Source of the DNA: Ziziphus jujuba
Taxonomy: Eukaryota; Streptophyta; Magnoliopsida; Rosales; Rhamnaceae
Length of the DNA stretch: 64,000 nt
NCBI RefSeq assembly: GCF_031755915.1
Contig: NC_083379.1
Coordinates: 26,908,001 to 26,972,000, forward strand
Reading direction: 5' to 3'
Shown one piece after another: positions 33,769 through 45,121 of the stretch. The first letter of the stretch is position 1. Each line of letters opens with the position of its first letter. The notes below the pieces were generated by a model. It saw nothing but the letters and a program-made list of their open reading frames with translations. It ran no database searches and had not been told where the DNA came from. The position numbers and the translations under genes are program-made.

Positions 33769-35093
33769 ATTTGATTTTGAGTTGTCATGTGTGATGTTGA
33801 GTCTATAGGGCTCTCTTCATCTTCATCATCAAGAATTACCATCCCTTTGTCACTTTCTTTAGGCCCGGCTACTTGCTTTCCACTTCTTAATGTAATGGCT
33901 TGAACCTGCTCCTTTGGGTTCTTCTCCGTTTGGCTTGGCAAAGTTCCTTGACTTCTTTGGAATTGAGTTGCTAATTGACCTATTTGGTTCTCCAAGCTTT
34001 TGATTGCAGCGATTTGGTTGTTGAACATTTGACTATGGTTTGTCAATTGTTGCTCAGTTCTCTGCATGAAAGAATTAGTACTATTAGATAACTCTTGCAA
34101 GGATTGTTGAAGTGAAGAAAATTGAGTTTGAGCTTGAGAATAATTTTGATTTTGATGTGCAAGTTGCGGCTTTTGGTAGAATGGAGATTGGAATTGTTGT
34201 TTTTGAAACCCTCCACTTTGTCCTTGATTAGACCCTTGCTGGTTGTTGTTAGACCATGAAAAATTTGGGTGGTTCCTCCATCCTGGATTATATGTGTTAG
34301 AATATGGATTGTTTTGTTGCTTTTGGAAGTTCCCTACAAAATTAACATCATCAGAAGCAAAGGGATTTCCAACTTGGCAATCCACACTCTTATGATCATG
34401 AGCACCACATAAATCACAAAATAAAAAATTATTAGTAGATTGGATAGAATTTACCCCTATTTGACCAAATTGAGTGTTCAAGGTCTTCATGAATTGGGTT
34501 GCAAGTTGAGCTCCTAAGTTGTTAATATCAACGTCTTCCACGGCCTTTACTTGACTTCTTCCATTTAGTCTCCTCTCACTTGGATATTGGTAGTTATTAT
34601 GGGCCATCTCTTCAATTAATTCAAATGCTTCTGATTGCCTCTTCTTCATTAAAGAACCTCCTGCAGCTGCATCTACCAATTGTTTGTTACCATAATCTAG
34701 ACCATTATAGAAAATTTGTACCTGTATCCATGTTGGAAAACCATGGTGTGGGCATCTTCTTAATAGTTCCTTGAAGCGCTCCCATGCATCATACAATGTC
34801 TCTTGGTCCCATTGACAAAATTGAACATTATTAAGCAAAGAAGTAGTAGATGCTTCAATTTTAAAATTGTTTGCTTCAATGGGTGGTCTCCTTATGCAAG
34901 ACAAATCACCAACTTTCTTGTGAGCAGCATACTCGCATATGGGCAAATCATCTTCTCTTTGGTTGGCCATTGCACCTTCTTGAGTTCCTTGGTCTATACG
35001 TACCCAAGTACCCCTTATGGCTTGTTTTCTAGGTGCTGGTTTATTTTCTAAGTCAACTCCCTCCTTGAACTCTTGATCACCACTATGAATCAT
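33726..35093 (-). CDS. gag: Athila-type Gag
   Basis: Open from a GTG at 35102; the first ATG is at 35093, preceded in frame by TAG, so I place the start there (455 residues). Parts: a short N-terminus ([18 protein letters not shown]), capsid-like blocks [18 protein letters not shown] and [20 protein letters not shown], then a Gln/Asn-rich linker. The zinc knuckle [14 protein letters not shown] (CX2CX4HX4C) lies at about residues 226-239. A long Gln-rich tail follows. The step from IEANNFKIE straight to [20 protein letters not shown] looks shorter than in Athila Gags I know, suggesting an internal capsid deletion. It ends 43 bases past the listed pol start, in the frame +1 to pol. Would form the virus-like particle; the deletion may impair this. 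Confidence 0.85.
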   Translation of the reverse strand: MIHSGDQEFKEGVDLENKPAPRKQAIRGTWVRIDQGTQEGAMANQREDDLPICEYAAHKKVGDLSCIRRPPIEANNFKIEASTTSLLNNVQFCQWDQETLYDAWERFKELLRRCPHHGFPTWIQVQIFYNGLDYGNKQLVDAAAGGSLMKKRQSEAFELIEEMAHNNYQYPSERRLNGRSQVKAVEDVDINNLGAQLATQFMKTLNTQFGQIGVNSIQSTNNFLFCDLCGAHDHKSVDCQVGNPFASDDVNFVGNFQKQQNNPYSNTYNPGWRNHPNFSWSNNNQQGSNQGQSGGFQKQQFQSPFYQKPQLAHQNQNYSQAQTQFSSLQQSLQELSNSTNSFMQRTEQQLTNHSQMFNNQIAAIKSLENQIGQLATQFQRSQGTLPSQTEKNPKEQVQAITLRSGKQVAGPKESDKGMVILDDEDEESPIDSTSHMTTQNQMWSIMRLIGEKMKV

Positions 35094-35668
35094 ACACAAC
35101 ACCTAATTCCTAAAAAGAGAGCAAGTAAAATAAATTAGATAGAAAATTAGAAAATTGAACAAGAAAAAAAAAATTATTAGAATTCTAATGTTGCTAACTA
35201 ATCTAACAATTAAAATCAATTAGCAATAAAGAAAAATAAACTAACACTTAACTAAAAGATAAATGAAAATAACTCTAGGAAATAATGAACCAAACGAAAA
35301 GAATGCAAAAAATTAAACCCTTTCGTGAAGTATGCTTTTAAAGTAAACAATTATGCCAAACTAAAATTTCAACTAAAAGTAAGCTAAACCTAATCTTATT
35401 CCACCAAACAAATAAAAAATAATAATAAAATCCCTAAGTATGCTAGACTTGTAACCTAAGCACCAATAAATTAAAAACACAATTTTGGTTTCAAGTACCA
35501 CAAAATAAGTATTAAAAATTCAAAGCAAGTTGGCCAAACAAGCAAAGAATTAAAACCCTAGCATGCAACACTAAAACCAAAATTAAGAAACAAATATAAA
35601 AATTTAAAATAAGAAAACAATGATCAAAGTACTACTAAACCCAATCCGAATTAATATTAATGCCTTAA
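35094..35668 (-). other. Athila-like 5' leader
   Basis: 575 bp, A-rich on the plus strand, no gene. On the element strand it matches the leaders at 56676-57055 and 60340-60719 of the gag-only elements. The CTTTTTAGGAA before gag is shared with those elements. Confidence 0.75.
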
Positions 35669-35686
35669 TCCCCGGCAACGGCGCCA
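35669..35686 (-). promoter_or_regulatory. Primer binding site, tRNA-Asp
   Basis: On the element strand TGGCGCCGTTGCCGGGGA, complementary to the 3' end of plant tRNA-Asp, six bases inside the 5' LTR. Confidence 0.9.
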
Positions 35687-35692
35687 AAAACT

Positions 35693-37320
35693 TGATGTGT
35701 AAAATCAACTCGCAAGTGCACGAATCGTTTTCAAGTAATAAAGTGGAAAAATAGGGTTGTCGTACCCAAGGGATTAAGTATTAAGTACCAAAAATAATTA
35801 GGTTTTGATAATATTTGAACGAAAATTTAAAATGGCAATTGAAAACTAAATAAACTAAATTAAACAAAAGCAATCAATTAAAATTAAATCAATTTCAAGT
35901 AAGAGAGAGAATTGAATAATTATGAATACTAGGGCATTTGATTTCACCACTAACTATTCCAATTTAATTACTTAAATATGTGAATTTAATTAACTAGTAA
36001 TTTTGTTAACCACACTTAATCACAAAATTAATCAAAAGTAGTTTCCACTCACAATTGATAATATTCACATAACCTAATTTATTCCTTCCGGCCTATAAAT
36101 TAAATCATGCAAATTCATCAAGCATAGATTAAGCAAATAATATGGCATGAGACATAACTATTTTCCAATCAATTATGCATTCATGTAAATCATTGGAGAT
36201 CCATAATATTATCCTTTTCCAAGCTCAAATATTATTAAAATCATTCATTCCTTCCGACCTATGAAAGCATTAAGTATACCAATGCTTTATTAACAAAATA
36301 TATTACTAATTAAATAAAACTCAACATGTATTAAAATAATTAACCCTTCATAGTTAGGGCTACATCATAGCCTAGCTATGAAAATTAGTTCATGGTAAAA
36401 ATAATTTCAACATTCATAATTATTAAAAATAATAAGATTCACAATTAGAGAGAAAGGAAAAGAGAATAAAAACTATTGAAGAAATTCTCCTCCAAGAGCT
36501 CTCAAAGTCATAGCCTTCTTCTCCAAGCAAGCCCACGTCTCTCTGCCTCCTCCAAGCTCTCCAATTGATCTTCTAAAACTCTAAAACTTTAAAACCCTAG
36601 AACCCTTAAGAGAATATTAGAAACTCCCAAAATTTGGTTTGTTTCTATTTAAGCCTCCTAAAAGCTCTTAAATAACTCTCTAAACTTGTATATCTTCCTT
36701 CAATGTGGTGGGGGCTATATATATAGGGCCTTGGGAATCTTTTTCTCTCTTTATTTTCAATGTGGGAGTCTTGGAAAATACCTTTTTTAGGCCATGAAAA
36801 GGGTTGAACGAATTTCATGTGTAAAAAGGAAACTGTATATTACTTGCTCTCTATTATTTTCTTTTTATCTAATTCCTCCTAAAAAAATAGTTAATTAGTC
36901 TAATTTACCCTTAATGAAGCATGTGACATGACATGTGCCTCATTAATGATAAATTAACCAATTATTGCCACTTGTTTTTATCTTGGCCCTCAAATTGCCT
37001 TGATTCCCTCTTTTGATCAATGGTGGAGATTTAACTAGAATATTATTTTTTATAAATTCTAAACTTTAAATGATTATAAATTCTTCAAGGTATCTTTTTG
37101 GAATCTTTTTAATGCTTAGTCCGTTCGAGCTCGAATCTTGCTTCCCACCATAATTCGACCCAAGGAATCCATTTTTATGGTTGTTTTCTTAAAATTCTTC
37201 CTCTTTTACCTAGATTAAGAAAAATACATAATTAAGTATCTTTCCATAACAAATTAACACAAACTAACAAATATTAAGCTATAAATATGGTATAAAATCA
37301 TCAATATTTTAGACCTAACA
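35693..37320 (-). mobile_element. Athila-like 5' LTR with 114-bp deletion
   Basis: 1628 bp. Relative to the 3' LTR it lacks about 114 bases at around 37075-37080; elsewhere the two LTRs look nearly identical by eye, implying a fairly recent insertion. TATA-like CTATATATATAG at 36715-36726. Confidence 0.92.
36715..36726 (-). promoter_or_regulatory. Putative TATA box of Athila 5' LTR
   Basis: CTATATATATAG, a self-complementary TATA block in the middle of the LTR, conserved in all family A LTRs here. Confidence 0.6.
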
Positions 37321-37325
37321 AATGA
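37321..37325. repeat. Target site duplication AATGA (right)
   Basis: Exact copy of 26251-26255 outside the Athila 5' LTR. Confidence 0.92.
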
Positions 37326-38785
37326 CCTCCACAAAGGTTTACTCATAGATGTGGTAGAGGAGGAAATACCCAAATAAGGGAAGATTGGGAACAAGTGGGA
37401 GATGACTATGAGGAAGAAGAGGAAGACATTGGTTTGGTAACCAATCAATTTCATGGGAGAGAGAGAGAGTAGACCGAGGCAACGATTACGGAGGACTTAA
37501 GATGAAAATAACATCATTTCAAGGTAAAAGTGATCCAGAAGCATATCTCAAGTGGGAGAAGAGGGTTGAGATGGTATTTAATTGTCAGAACTACTTCGAG
37601 GCTAAAAAGGTTAAATTGGCTGCTATTGAATTCACGAACTATGCTATTGGATGGTGGGACAAAGAGACACTTTCTAGGAGCCGAGCGGATGAAAGACCTA
37701 TAGATACATGGGAGGAGATGAAGGCTTTGATGAGGGAGCGTTTCATACCTAGCCATTACTATGGAACCATTTTTCAGAAACTATAAAGCTTGTCTCAAGG
37801 AATTAGGAGTGTGGAGGACTATTATAAAGAGATGGAAATCCTTATGATGAGGGTCAGTGTTAAGGAGGATAGGGAGGCTCCAATGGCACGTTTCTTCGCT
37901 GGTTTGAATAGGAAAAAAGCAAATCAAGTGGACTTGCATCATTAGGTGGAGATTGAGGAGATTTTGCACATGGCCATCAAAGTAGAGCAACGACTCAAAA
38001 GGGGTACCACAAGACCTAGTATTGCTCAAAACACTTGGAAAGGAAGCCCATCCACATGGAAACCCAATCAGCCCAAGTTTGAAGATAAAGCTATCACACG
38101 GCCTAAATCCGAAGTTAAGGCCAAACCATCATCATCCAATCAAGTAAGTAAATCCGATTCATCTTCAACTAGATATTGAGATATCATGTGCTTTTAAATG
38201 TCAAGGCAGGGGTCATATTGCAAGTCAATGTCCAAATAAGAGGGTCATGGTGATTCGGAAAAGTGGAGACATTAACACTGAAGAGGAGGAGTCAGACGAT
38301 GAATCCATGCCACCATTAGAAGATGTTGGTGATTAAGATGAAGGAGATTACAAGTATCCAGTGGGTGGGGACTTGTCATTGGCTGTTAGAAGAGCTTTAA
38401 CTGTGTATAAATATGAGAAGGAAGTGCAACGGGAGAACATCTTTCATACTAGGTGAAAAGTCAAGGATAAGTTATGTAGTATGATTATTGATGGTGGGAG
38501 TTGTACTAATGTTGCTAGCGTTACTATGGTTGAAAAACTAGGTTTACCCACTATGAAGCATCCAAAACCATATAAGCTACAATGGCTTAACGATTGTGGA
38601 GAATTGAAGGTGAATAGGCAAGTGAAGATTGCATTCTTTATTGGTGATTATGAAGATGAGGTTATTTGTGATGTGCTACCAATGTTAGCTGGTCATTTGC
38701 TTTTAGGACGTCCGTGGCAATTTGATAGAGATACTAATCATTATGGTCGTACTAACAAGATTGTCTTCAACTTCAAGGGTAATTA
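37326..38785 (+). pseudogene. Family 1 gag and protease, continuation
   Basis: Continues the gag interrupted at 26255. Frame 37502-37786 carries MKITSFQGKSDPEAYLKWEK, KVKLAAIEFTNYAIGWWDKE and TWEEMKALMRERFIPSHYY, then a stop. Capsid continues through MARFFAGLNRKKANQVDLHH, with a stop replacing Tyr, and 37946-38179 (EEILHMAIKVEQRLKRGTTR). The zinc knuckle near 38190-38235 is frameshifted. The protease (38481-38786) opens MIIDGGSCTNVASVTMVEKL and ends HLLLGRPWQFDRDTNH with FNFKGN, then a stop. At least six disabling changes. A broken gag-protease precursor. Confidence 0.85.
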
Positions 38786-38786
38786 A

Positions 38787-39227
38787 ATGGTGCTTAGGCC
38801 AATGACTCCTAAACAGGTTTTTGATGATCAATTGGTATTACAAAGGAGGAGAGAAGCTGAACAACAAAATGAAGTTGTGTTCAACAACCAAGAGAAGAAA
38901 AAGAATGGTGAGGCTGAAAGTGTGAGAGAAAAAGAAAAGAAAAGAAGTGGAAAGAAAAAAGAGAGTTTTTATGCAAAACATAGTGAGATGAAAAAGCTTT
39001 TTTGTTGTAAAAAGCCTATGATTGTAATGAGTATAAAGAAGCATATATGAATCATTTAACTAACCTTGATGAATCTGTTTTGCCTAGTTCCATTGTTTCT
39101 CTTTTGCAAGAGTTCGATGATATCTTTCCCGAGGAGATTCCAAGTGGGTTACCACCGATTAGAGGGATCGAACATCAAATTGATTTTATTCCAGGATTAA
39201 CAATTCTAAACTAGCTGGCTTATACGA
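38787..39227 (+). pseudogene. Family 1 pol, N-terminal part
   Basis: Frame 38787-39050 reads MVLRPMTPKQVFDDQLVLQR, a charged linker, and ESFYAKHSEMKKLFCCKKPM. After a frame change comes SIVSLLQEFDDIFPEEIPSG and IEHQIDFIPGLTI, the lead into RT. It is cut at 39227, in the stretch before RT, by a truncated family A LTR that begins the duplicated block. RT and the rest are missing. Confidence 0.8.
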
Positions 39228-40387
39228 GTATACCAATGATTTATTAACAAAACATATTACTAATTAAATAAAACTCAACATATATTAAAATAATTAAACC
39301 TTCATAGTTAGGGCTACATCATAGCCCTAGCTATGAAAATTAGTTCATGGTAAAAATAATTTCAACATCCATAATTATTAAAAATAATAAGATTCACAAT
39401 TAAAGAGAAAAGAAAAGAGAATAAAAACTATTGAAGAAATTCTCCTTCAAGAGCTCTCAAAGTCGTAGCCTTCTTCTCCAAGCAAGCCCACGTCTTTATG
39501 CCTCCTCCAAGCTCTCTAATTGATCTTCTAAAACTCTAAACTTTTAAAACTCTAGAACCCTTAAGAGAATCTTAGAAACTCCCAAAATTTGGTTTGTTTC
39601 TATTTAAGCCTCCTAAAAGCTCTTAAATAACTCTCTAAACTTGTATATCTTCCTTCAATATGGTGGGGGCTATATATATAGGACCTTGGGAATCTTTTTC
39701 TCACCTTATTTTCAATGTGGAAGTCTTGGAAAATACCTTTTTTCGGCCATGAAAAGGGTTGGATGAATTTCATGTGTAAAAAAGAAACTGGATATTACTT
39801 GCTCTCTACTACTTTCCTTTTATCTAATTCCTCCTAAAAAAATAGTTAATTAGTCTAATTTACCCTTAATGAAGCATGTGACATGACATGTGCCTCATTA
39901 ATGATAAATTAACCAATTATTGCCACTTGTTTTTATCTTGGCCCTCAAATTGCCTAGATTCCCTCTTTGGATCAATGGTTGAGATTTAACTAGAATATTA
40001 TTTTTTATAAATTCTAAACTTTAAATGATGATAACTCTTTGCTCGCACCTCGAAATCCAAAAATAATGAGACATTTGAAATCCTCAGATCGTGATGATTC
40101 ATATAACATCTACATCCATCATGAAATTCCTAATAGAATCTTTATGGAATCTTCAAGGTATCTTTTTGGAATTTTTTAATGCTTAGTCCGTTCGAGCTCA
40201 AATCTTGCTTCCCACCATAATTCGACCCAAGGAATCCATTTTTATGGTTGTTTTCTTAAAATTCTTCCTCTTTTACCTAGATTAAGAAAAATACATAATT
40301 AAGTATCTTTCCATAACAAATTAACACAAACTAACAAATATTAAGTTATAAATATGGCATAAAATCATCAATATTTTAGACCTAACA
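39228..40387 (-). mobile_element. Family A LTR, truncated (duplicate of 1057-2217)
   Basis: 1160 bp of reversed family A LTR, complete at AGACCTAACA (40387) but missing about 580 bases on the other side. Its right flank is AACCC, one base from GACCC at 471-475. Confidence 0.85.
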
Positions 40388-40545
40388 AACCCATTTTGGT
40401 TCACCTTTAGTAATGAACATGCTTCGTTGACATGTCAACACCTCTTGGATTAAATCATTTAGTGCTTCTTTAAACCACTTTGTTCTAGATCTGGTCATTG
40501 GTCCTGTAGCTCTAGTTAAACCACTTCCTAGTTATGTCCTCATCA
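40388..40545 (-). mobile_element. Family 1 3' LTR fragment (minus)
   Basis: Counterpart of 2218-2375; LTR start TGATGAGGACATAACTAGG at 40545. Confidence 0.8.
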
Positions 40546-41324
40546 TTCCGCTCCTCTTGAAAAGGATTTTTCCTCAACTCATCACCTACATAAAAAGGAG
40601 ATAAATCAACAACATTAAAGGTTACATTATACTCACCTGGAAAATCTAATTTGTAAGCGTTGTCATTAAATCTCTCCAATATTTAGAATGGACAATCTCC
40701 ACGTGGCATAGGCTTTGGCTTTCATTGTTTTGGAAACCTTGTCTTCATTAGGTGCAACCAAACCAAATGTCCTGGTCAAACACTTTGACAAGAAATTCTA
40801 GAAATACAAGTTTATCTTTGCACTCCTAAAACTAACCTAAGATGCCTTACATGATCATCTAAATTTTAGTTATGCACAAAAATATCATCAAAATAGACAA
40901 CCACAAATTTTTTAATGAATGGACACATGACATGATTCATTAACCTCATAAAAGTGCTAGGGACGTTAGTTAACCCAAATGGAATAACAAGCCAATCATA
41001 CAAACCATGCTTTGTTTTAAATGTTGTTTTCCATTCATCACCTTCCTTTATGCGAATTTGATGATAACCACTTTTAAGATCAATTTTTGAAAACATGCAT
41101 GCACCATACAATTCATCAAGCATATCATCTAACCTAGGATTATGATGACGATATTTAACAGTTATGTTGTTAATAGCCTTACAATCTACACATATTCTAC
41201 AAGTTCTATCTTTCTTAGGGACTAATAACACAGGTACAGCACATGGACTCATGAATTCTCTAAGATATCCCTTCTCCACTAATTCACTTACCTGCCCTTG
41301 AAGTTCCTTTGTCTACTCAGGATT
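40546..41324 (-). pseudogene. Family 1 pol remnant: RT fused to integrase C-terminus (duplicate)
   Basis: Counterpart of 2376-3208. It opens at a polypurine tract AAGAGGAGCGGAA (40546-40558). RT frame 41279-40866: [39 protein letters not shown] and [11 protein letters not shown], then a stop. The same RT-to-integrase jump lies near 40790-40800, but a further stretch of RT codons just before it is deleted compared with 2640-2700. The frame is longer than KKDGT-type relatives only in that the active site is kept. RNase H and integrase core are missing; nonfunctional. Confidence 0.84.
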
Positions 41325-42172
41325 TGATGAGGACATCACCAAGAGCCTTTCAAGATGGAGCCCAGATCCACTTCAAATGTCTACAGGACCCATAACCCGA
41401 GCACAAGCAAAGAGATTGAAAGAGGCACTAAATGGTTTAATCCATGAGATGTTTTCAACCCAAGGAAGCAAGTTCATTAGTGAAGATGAACTAAAATTGG
41501 TCCATATGATTGGGATGGTGGATGCCAACATGAAAGAGAGTTTAATGCATGGACTTCTACAACATGGTGGTGTGGCATCATATGGTGACATGGCATCCAA
41601 CTAAGCTTGGCCAAATTTTATAATTAGGAAAATATTATTTTTTATTTATGCTTTGATTGGATTTTGGCATGTTGCCTTTTTACTTTCCTAATTTAGTTTT
41701 TATTAGGTTTTTAAATTACTTTCCTAATTTTATTAGAGTTGAATTGGTCAAAGATTAAAGGCCATTCAAATTAGGAAACTAGGAGCTAAATTAGGTTTCC
41801 TAAACCTAATTTTCATCCGTTATTATTCCACCTTTACTTTTATCAAATTTAGGAAAGCTTTGTAATTTATTTTGTCTATTTAAAGGCATAGAAGTCATGA
41901 ATAAAGGGGAGATTACAATTTTGATTCAAACTGAGAGTGATTCTCTTAGTTCTCTAAGAGCTATATCGAACTTTTTCAAGCTTTGTTTGTGGATTGAAAA
42001 TTTAACTTATCAATAGGTTATTCCGCATCCTATTGTGGTGTCTTCACCCTACCAAGGTTCTTGCCTTAAATATAGGTAATGGATCGAGGTCTTCCATTGA
42101 TAACTTGTAATTAGACGGTCTAATTCAATCTTTGTTACAGGTTTAGAGGCAGGTCGTCCTAGGTTAGTATCA
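41325..42172 (+). mobile_element. Family 1 5' LTR (duplicate of 3209-4051)
   Basis: 848 bp, TGATGAGGACATCACC to GGTTAGTATCA, one hairpin unit. Frame 41377-41604 encodes the integrase tail TGPITRAQAKRLKEALNG to MASN. Confidence 0.88.
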
Positions 42173-42174
42173 TT

Positions 42175-42187
42175 TGGTATCAGAGCC
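42175..42187 (+). promoter_or_regulatory. Primer binding site, initiator tRNA-Met type
   Basis: TGGTATCAGAGCC, exact, two bases after the LTR. Confidence 0.85.
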
Positions 42188-42832
42188 AAATTTTGTGCAG
42201 GTTTGATCTATCTTTATTTGCTTTATTTATTTTTGTGTTAATTTGCAATTTTAGCATTAAGTTAAGGTTGCTTCTATCATCATACACATTCTGCATCTTG
42301 AAAAAAAAAAATATTGTTCTTGTGGTTTCTGGCATTGAATTATTGAGATTTCAAGAGAAATCAGGTAGAGAAATTTTTTAGCTGATTTGAGGAGCACCAA
42401 AAACAAGCCAAAATCAATACCAAAGATAAGTTTTCTTGAATATTCACTAATTCCATTTTGCAAATCTCATTCCAATTTGTTCCTCACATTCTAGTTTCTT
42501 TTGTGCTCGCTAAATTTCTTGTTGAGCTTTTATCGTTGCCTTTTTTCTTGTTACTTTTCATTCTATTTGTCTTGTAGCCTTATTTTCATAACTATTTGAT
42601 AGGTCTATTTGGATTGTTACTTGCTAGTTTGTTTTAGTTTGAAATTAGTTTACAAAGAACCAAAGAGAATTACTAGAGTGGTAAAAGGCAAGAGAGGTGA
42701 GAATTATAGAGGGTAAAAGCCGAACTATAACTAGAGTATAAACACGAGTGACCTTGAATTTGAGTGAGACACGTGAGGGAGTGTTGTGAGGCCTTTCTTT
42801 CTTTTTTTACTAACAAATTTTGTAGAAAAATC
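42188..42832 (+). other. Family 1 5' leader
   Basis: No gene seen; duplicate of 4067-4710. Confidence 0.7.
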
Positions 42833-43666
42833 ATGTCACAAGACAAAGGCAAAGAAAGCATGGATGAAACTCTAGGTATGGCTGATCTGAAGTTATACAT
42901 TCAAGCCACGGTGGGAGAACTTCAAAGAGCACTACCGTTGGAGATGGGGAAGATCCATGATAGGTTGGATAGGATGGAATCACCAATCCAAACACCACAG
43001 CCAGAACCTCCACAAAGGTTTGTTCATGGACGTGGTAGAGGAAGAAATACTCCAAGAAGGGAAGAATGGGAACGTGTGGGAGATGACTGTGAGGAAGAAA
43101 AGGAAGACATTGGTTCGGGAACCAACCAGTTCCATGGGAGAGAGAGGTTAGACCGAGGCAGTGACTATGGAGGAATTAAGATGAAAATACCATCATTCCA
43201 AGGTAAAAGTGATCCAGAAGCATATCTCGAGTGGGACAAGAGGATTGAGATGGTATTTGATTGTCAGAACTACTCCGATGCAAAAAAGGTGAAATTAGCC
43301 GCTGTTGAATTTAAGGACTATGCTATTGGATGGTTGGATAAAGAGACAATTTGTAGGAGGCGAGCAGGACAAAGACCTATAGATACATGGGAGGAGATGA
43401 GGGCTTTGATGAGGAAGTGTGTTGTACCTAGCCGTTACTATAGGAGTATTTTTCAGAAATTACAAAGCTTGTCTCAAGGAAATAGAAGTGTGGAGGACTA
43501 TTATATAGAGATGGAAATCCTTACGATGAAGGCTAATGTTGAGGAGGATAGGGAGGCTACAATGGCACGTTTCTTGGCTGGTTTAAATATGGAAATAGCA
43601 AATCAAGTGGACTTGCACCATTATGTGGAGATGCTGCACATGGCCATCAAATATCCAACAAAATAA
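42833..43666 (+). pseudogene. Family 1 gag, open but C-terminally truncated
   Basis: 277 codons open from the usual ATG (MSQDKGKESMDETLGMADLK). The frame also extends upstream to 42764 without an ATG of the family. Order: N-terminal helix region, RFVHGRGRGRNTPRREEWER, an acidic stretch, and capsid-like KMKIPSFQGKSDPEAYLEWD through TMARFLAGLNMEIANQVDLH. The last dozen codons (HMAIKYPTK) run into the reversed family 2 leader, so zinc knuckle and protease are missing. It lacks the stop and the 20-codon deletion of its duplicate at 4711-5465. It could make a truncated capsid protein if transcribed, but nothing indicates that it does. Confidence 0.85.
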
Positions 43667-44259
43667 TTCTCCAGAAACTCAAAGTATCACAAATCAAATC
43701 TCCAAATCAAACAAGTTCCCAAACTCAAATTTCAACACCAAATTCAACAAACCGAAATTTTTATTTTTATTTTATTTTATTCGGCTTTTCTTCTTCTTCT
43801 TCTTCTTTTTTTTTTTTTTTTGTTCACTCACAGAACATAAAACAACTGCAATAGCAAAGATCAACACTAAAAATTGCAATTTCACACCAAAAATCCACCA
43901 ACCCCGTGACCTCCAATAAAAACAAAAGTGCAGTTTTTTTTTTTTTTTATATGTTGCCCCAAACCTTTCCTTTTTTTTTTTTAAATATATGAATGCAAAT
44001 ATTTAAAACTAAAAAAGGAAAGAAAAATCAACAAAAACCAAAATTAACAAGATCAATGATGAAAAACAACCAATAAAGTAGGAAACAAAAATACAATAAA
44101 ACTAGGAAATCCTAATTCAAATAGGAATGAAATTTTTTTTTTTTTTTTAAGATGCAGAACGTGTATGGGATTGATGCAACCTTAACCTAATGCTAAAATT
44201 GCATAATAACACAAAAACAAATAAAGCAAATAAAGATAGATCAAGCTTGAACAAAATTC
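43651..44259 (-). mobile_element. Family 2 5' leader fragment (minus)
   Basis: Duplicate of 5466-6046: CTT repeat at 43789-43811, poly-T runs at 43810-43820, 43935-43950 and 44131-44148. Noncoding. Confidence 0.72.
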
Positions 44260-44272
44260 GGCTCTGATACCA
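44260..44272 (-). promoter_or_regulatory. Primer binding site, initiator tRNA-Met type (minus)
   Basis: Reverse complement TGGTATCAGAGCC, next to the LTR end at 44275. Confidence 0.82.
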
Positions 44273-44274
44273 AA

Positions 44275-45121
44275 TGATACAAACCTAGGACGACCTGCTC
44301 CTAAACCCGTATTATAATAGCCCGGATCTAATTATGTTCAAGTTTTAATGATCACCTCAACCCCTAACCATCCTGTGATTAGAAACCTTAGTATATCGAA
44401 GATGCCACAATAGTTGATGGATGTCCTATTGATAAGTCAAAATTTATTCACGAATGGTGTTTTAGGTGTTCAAAGAGAACAAAGAGAATTTAATCTCACA
44501 AATAATTTCCTGTATGAAATTCAAGCTTGATTTCTCATTGAAAATAAGCCTTTAAATAGGCTAAGATTACAAAGCAAAAACCCTAAAAAAATTAATTCAA
44601 AACCGGACTCAAAGTGTGGAGAAAAAGAAACTAGAGAAAAGGAATGTGCCTAATTTTTCCTAGTTTCCTAAACTAATTTGGATTAATTAGTTCCTTTATT
44701 TTGAATTAGGAATACATTAAAGACAGCACAAAATACAGTAAAAAAGGCCAATTTTGAAGCTATCTGTACAACCCCTTTTTGAATGCCTTTGAAGCTGGCT
44801 TGACTTGATTCCATATCCTCTTAGACATATGTATTGAATCCATAAAGAGTTGGAACCATTTGATGCTGCTCGGTGTCCATATTTGCACCAAAATCGCTGT
44901 TCGGATCCGTATCGACTTCCACTACTTGGATGCTTAGAATAGGCTTTGTACCTTCTAGTATGGACAAGCTCTGTCGAAAATTGATTACCCCATGTATAAA
45001 TGCTCCCAGGTTATCCTTAAATCTTTTAATTTGAGCTTTTATGATTGGCTCGGTCTTTATCAATGTCGGGTCAGCACCCCAACGGATTATCTGTTGAGCG
45101 GGCTCGGGCGGAATCACATCA
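44275..45121 (-). mobile_element. Family 2 5' LTR (minus), internally deleted
   Basis: 847 bp; its own 5' end reads TGATGTGATTCCGCCCGAGC at 45121. About 230-280 bases around 44712 are missing compared with other family 2 LTRs. Frame 45210-44821 covers the integrase tail (SILEGTKPILSIQVVEVDTD to YGFNTYV). It abuts a minus-strand family 1 protease end (HHGRTNN) at 45122. Confidence 0.82.

Larger units (their letters stand above)
26256..37320 (-). mobile_element. Athila-like LTR retrotransposon, near-complete
   Basis: 11065-bp minus-strand Ty3/gypsy element flanked by AATGA duplications. Order on its own strand: 5' LTR (35693-37320), tRNA-Asp PBS, leader, gag, pol, a 1.77-kb 3' region without long frames, 3' LTR (26256-27997). 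Pol is uninterrupted. The Athila/Tat affinity rests on the [11 protein letters not shown] block, lack of a chromodomain, the tRNA-Asp primer and the long LTRs. No envelope-like frame is left. It inserted into family 1 gag. Confidence 0.92.
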
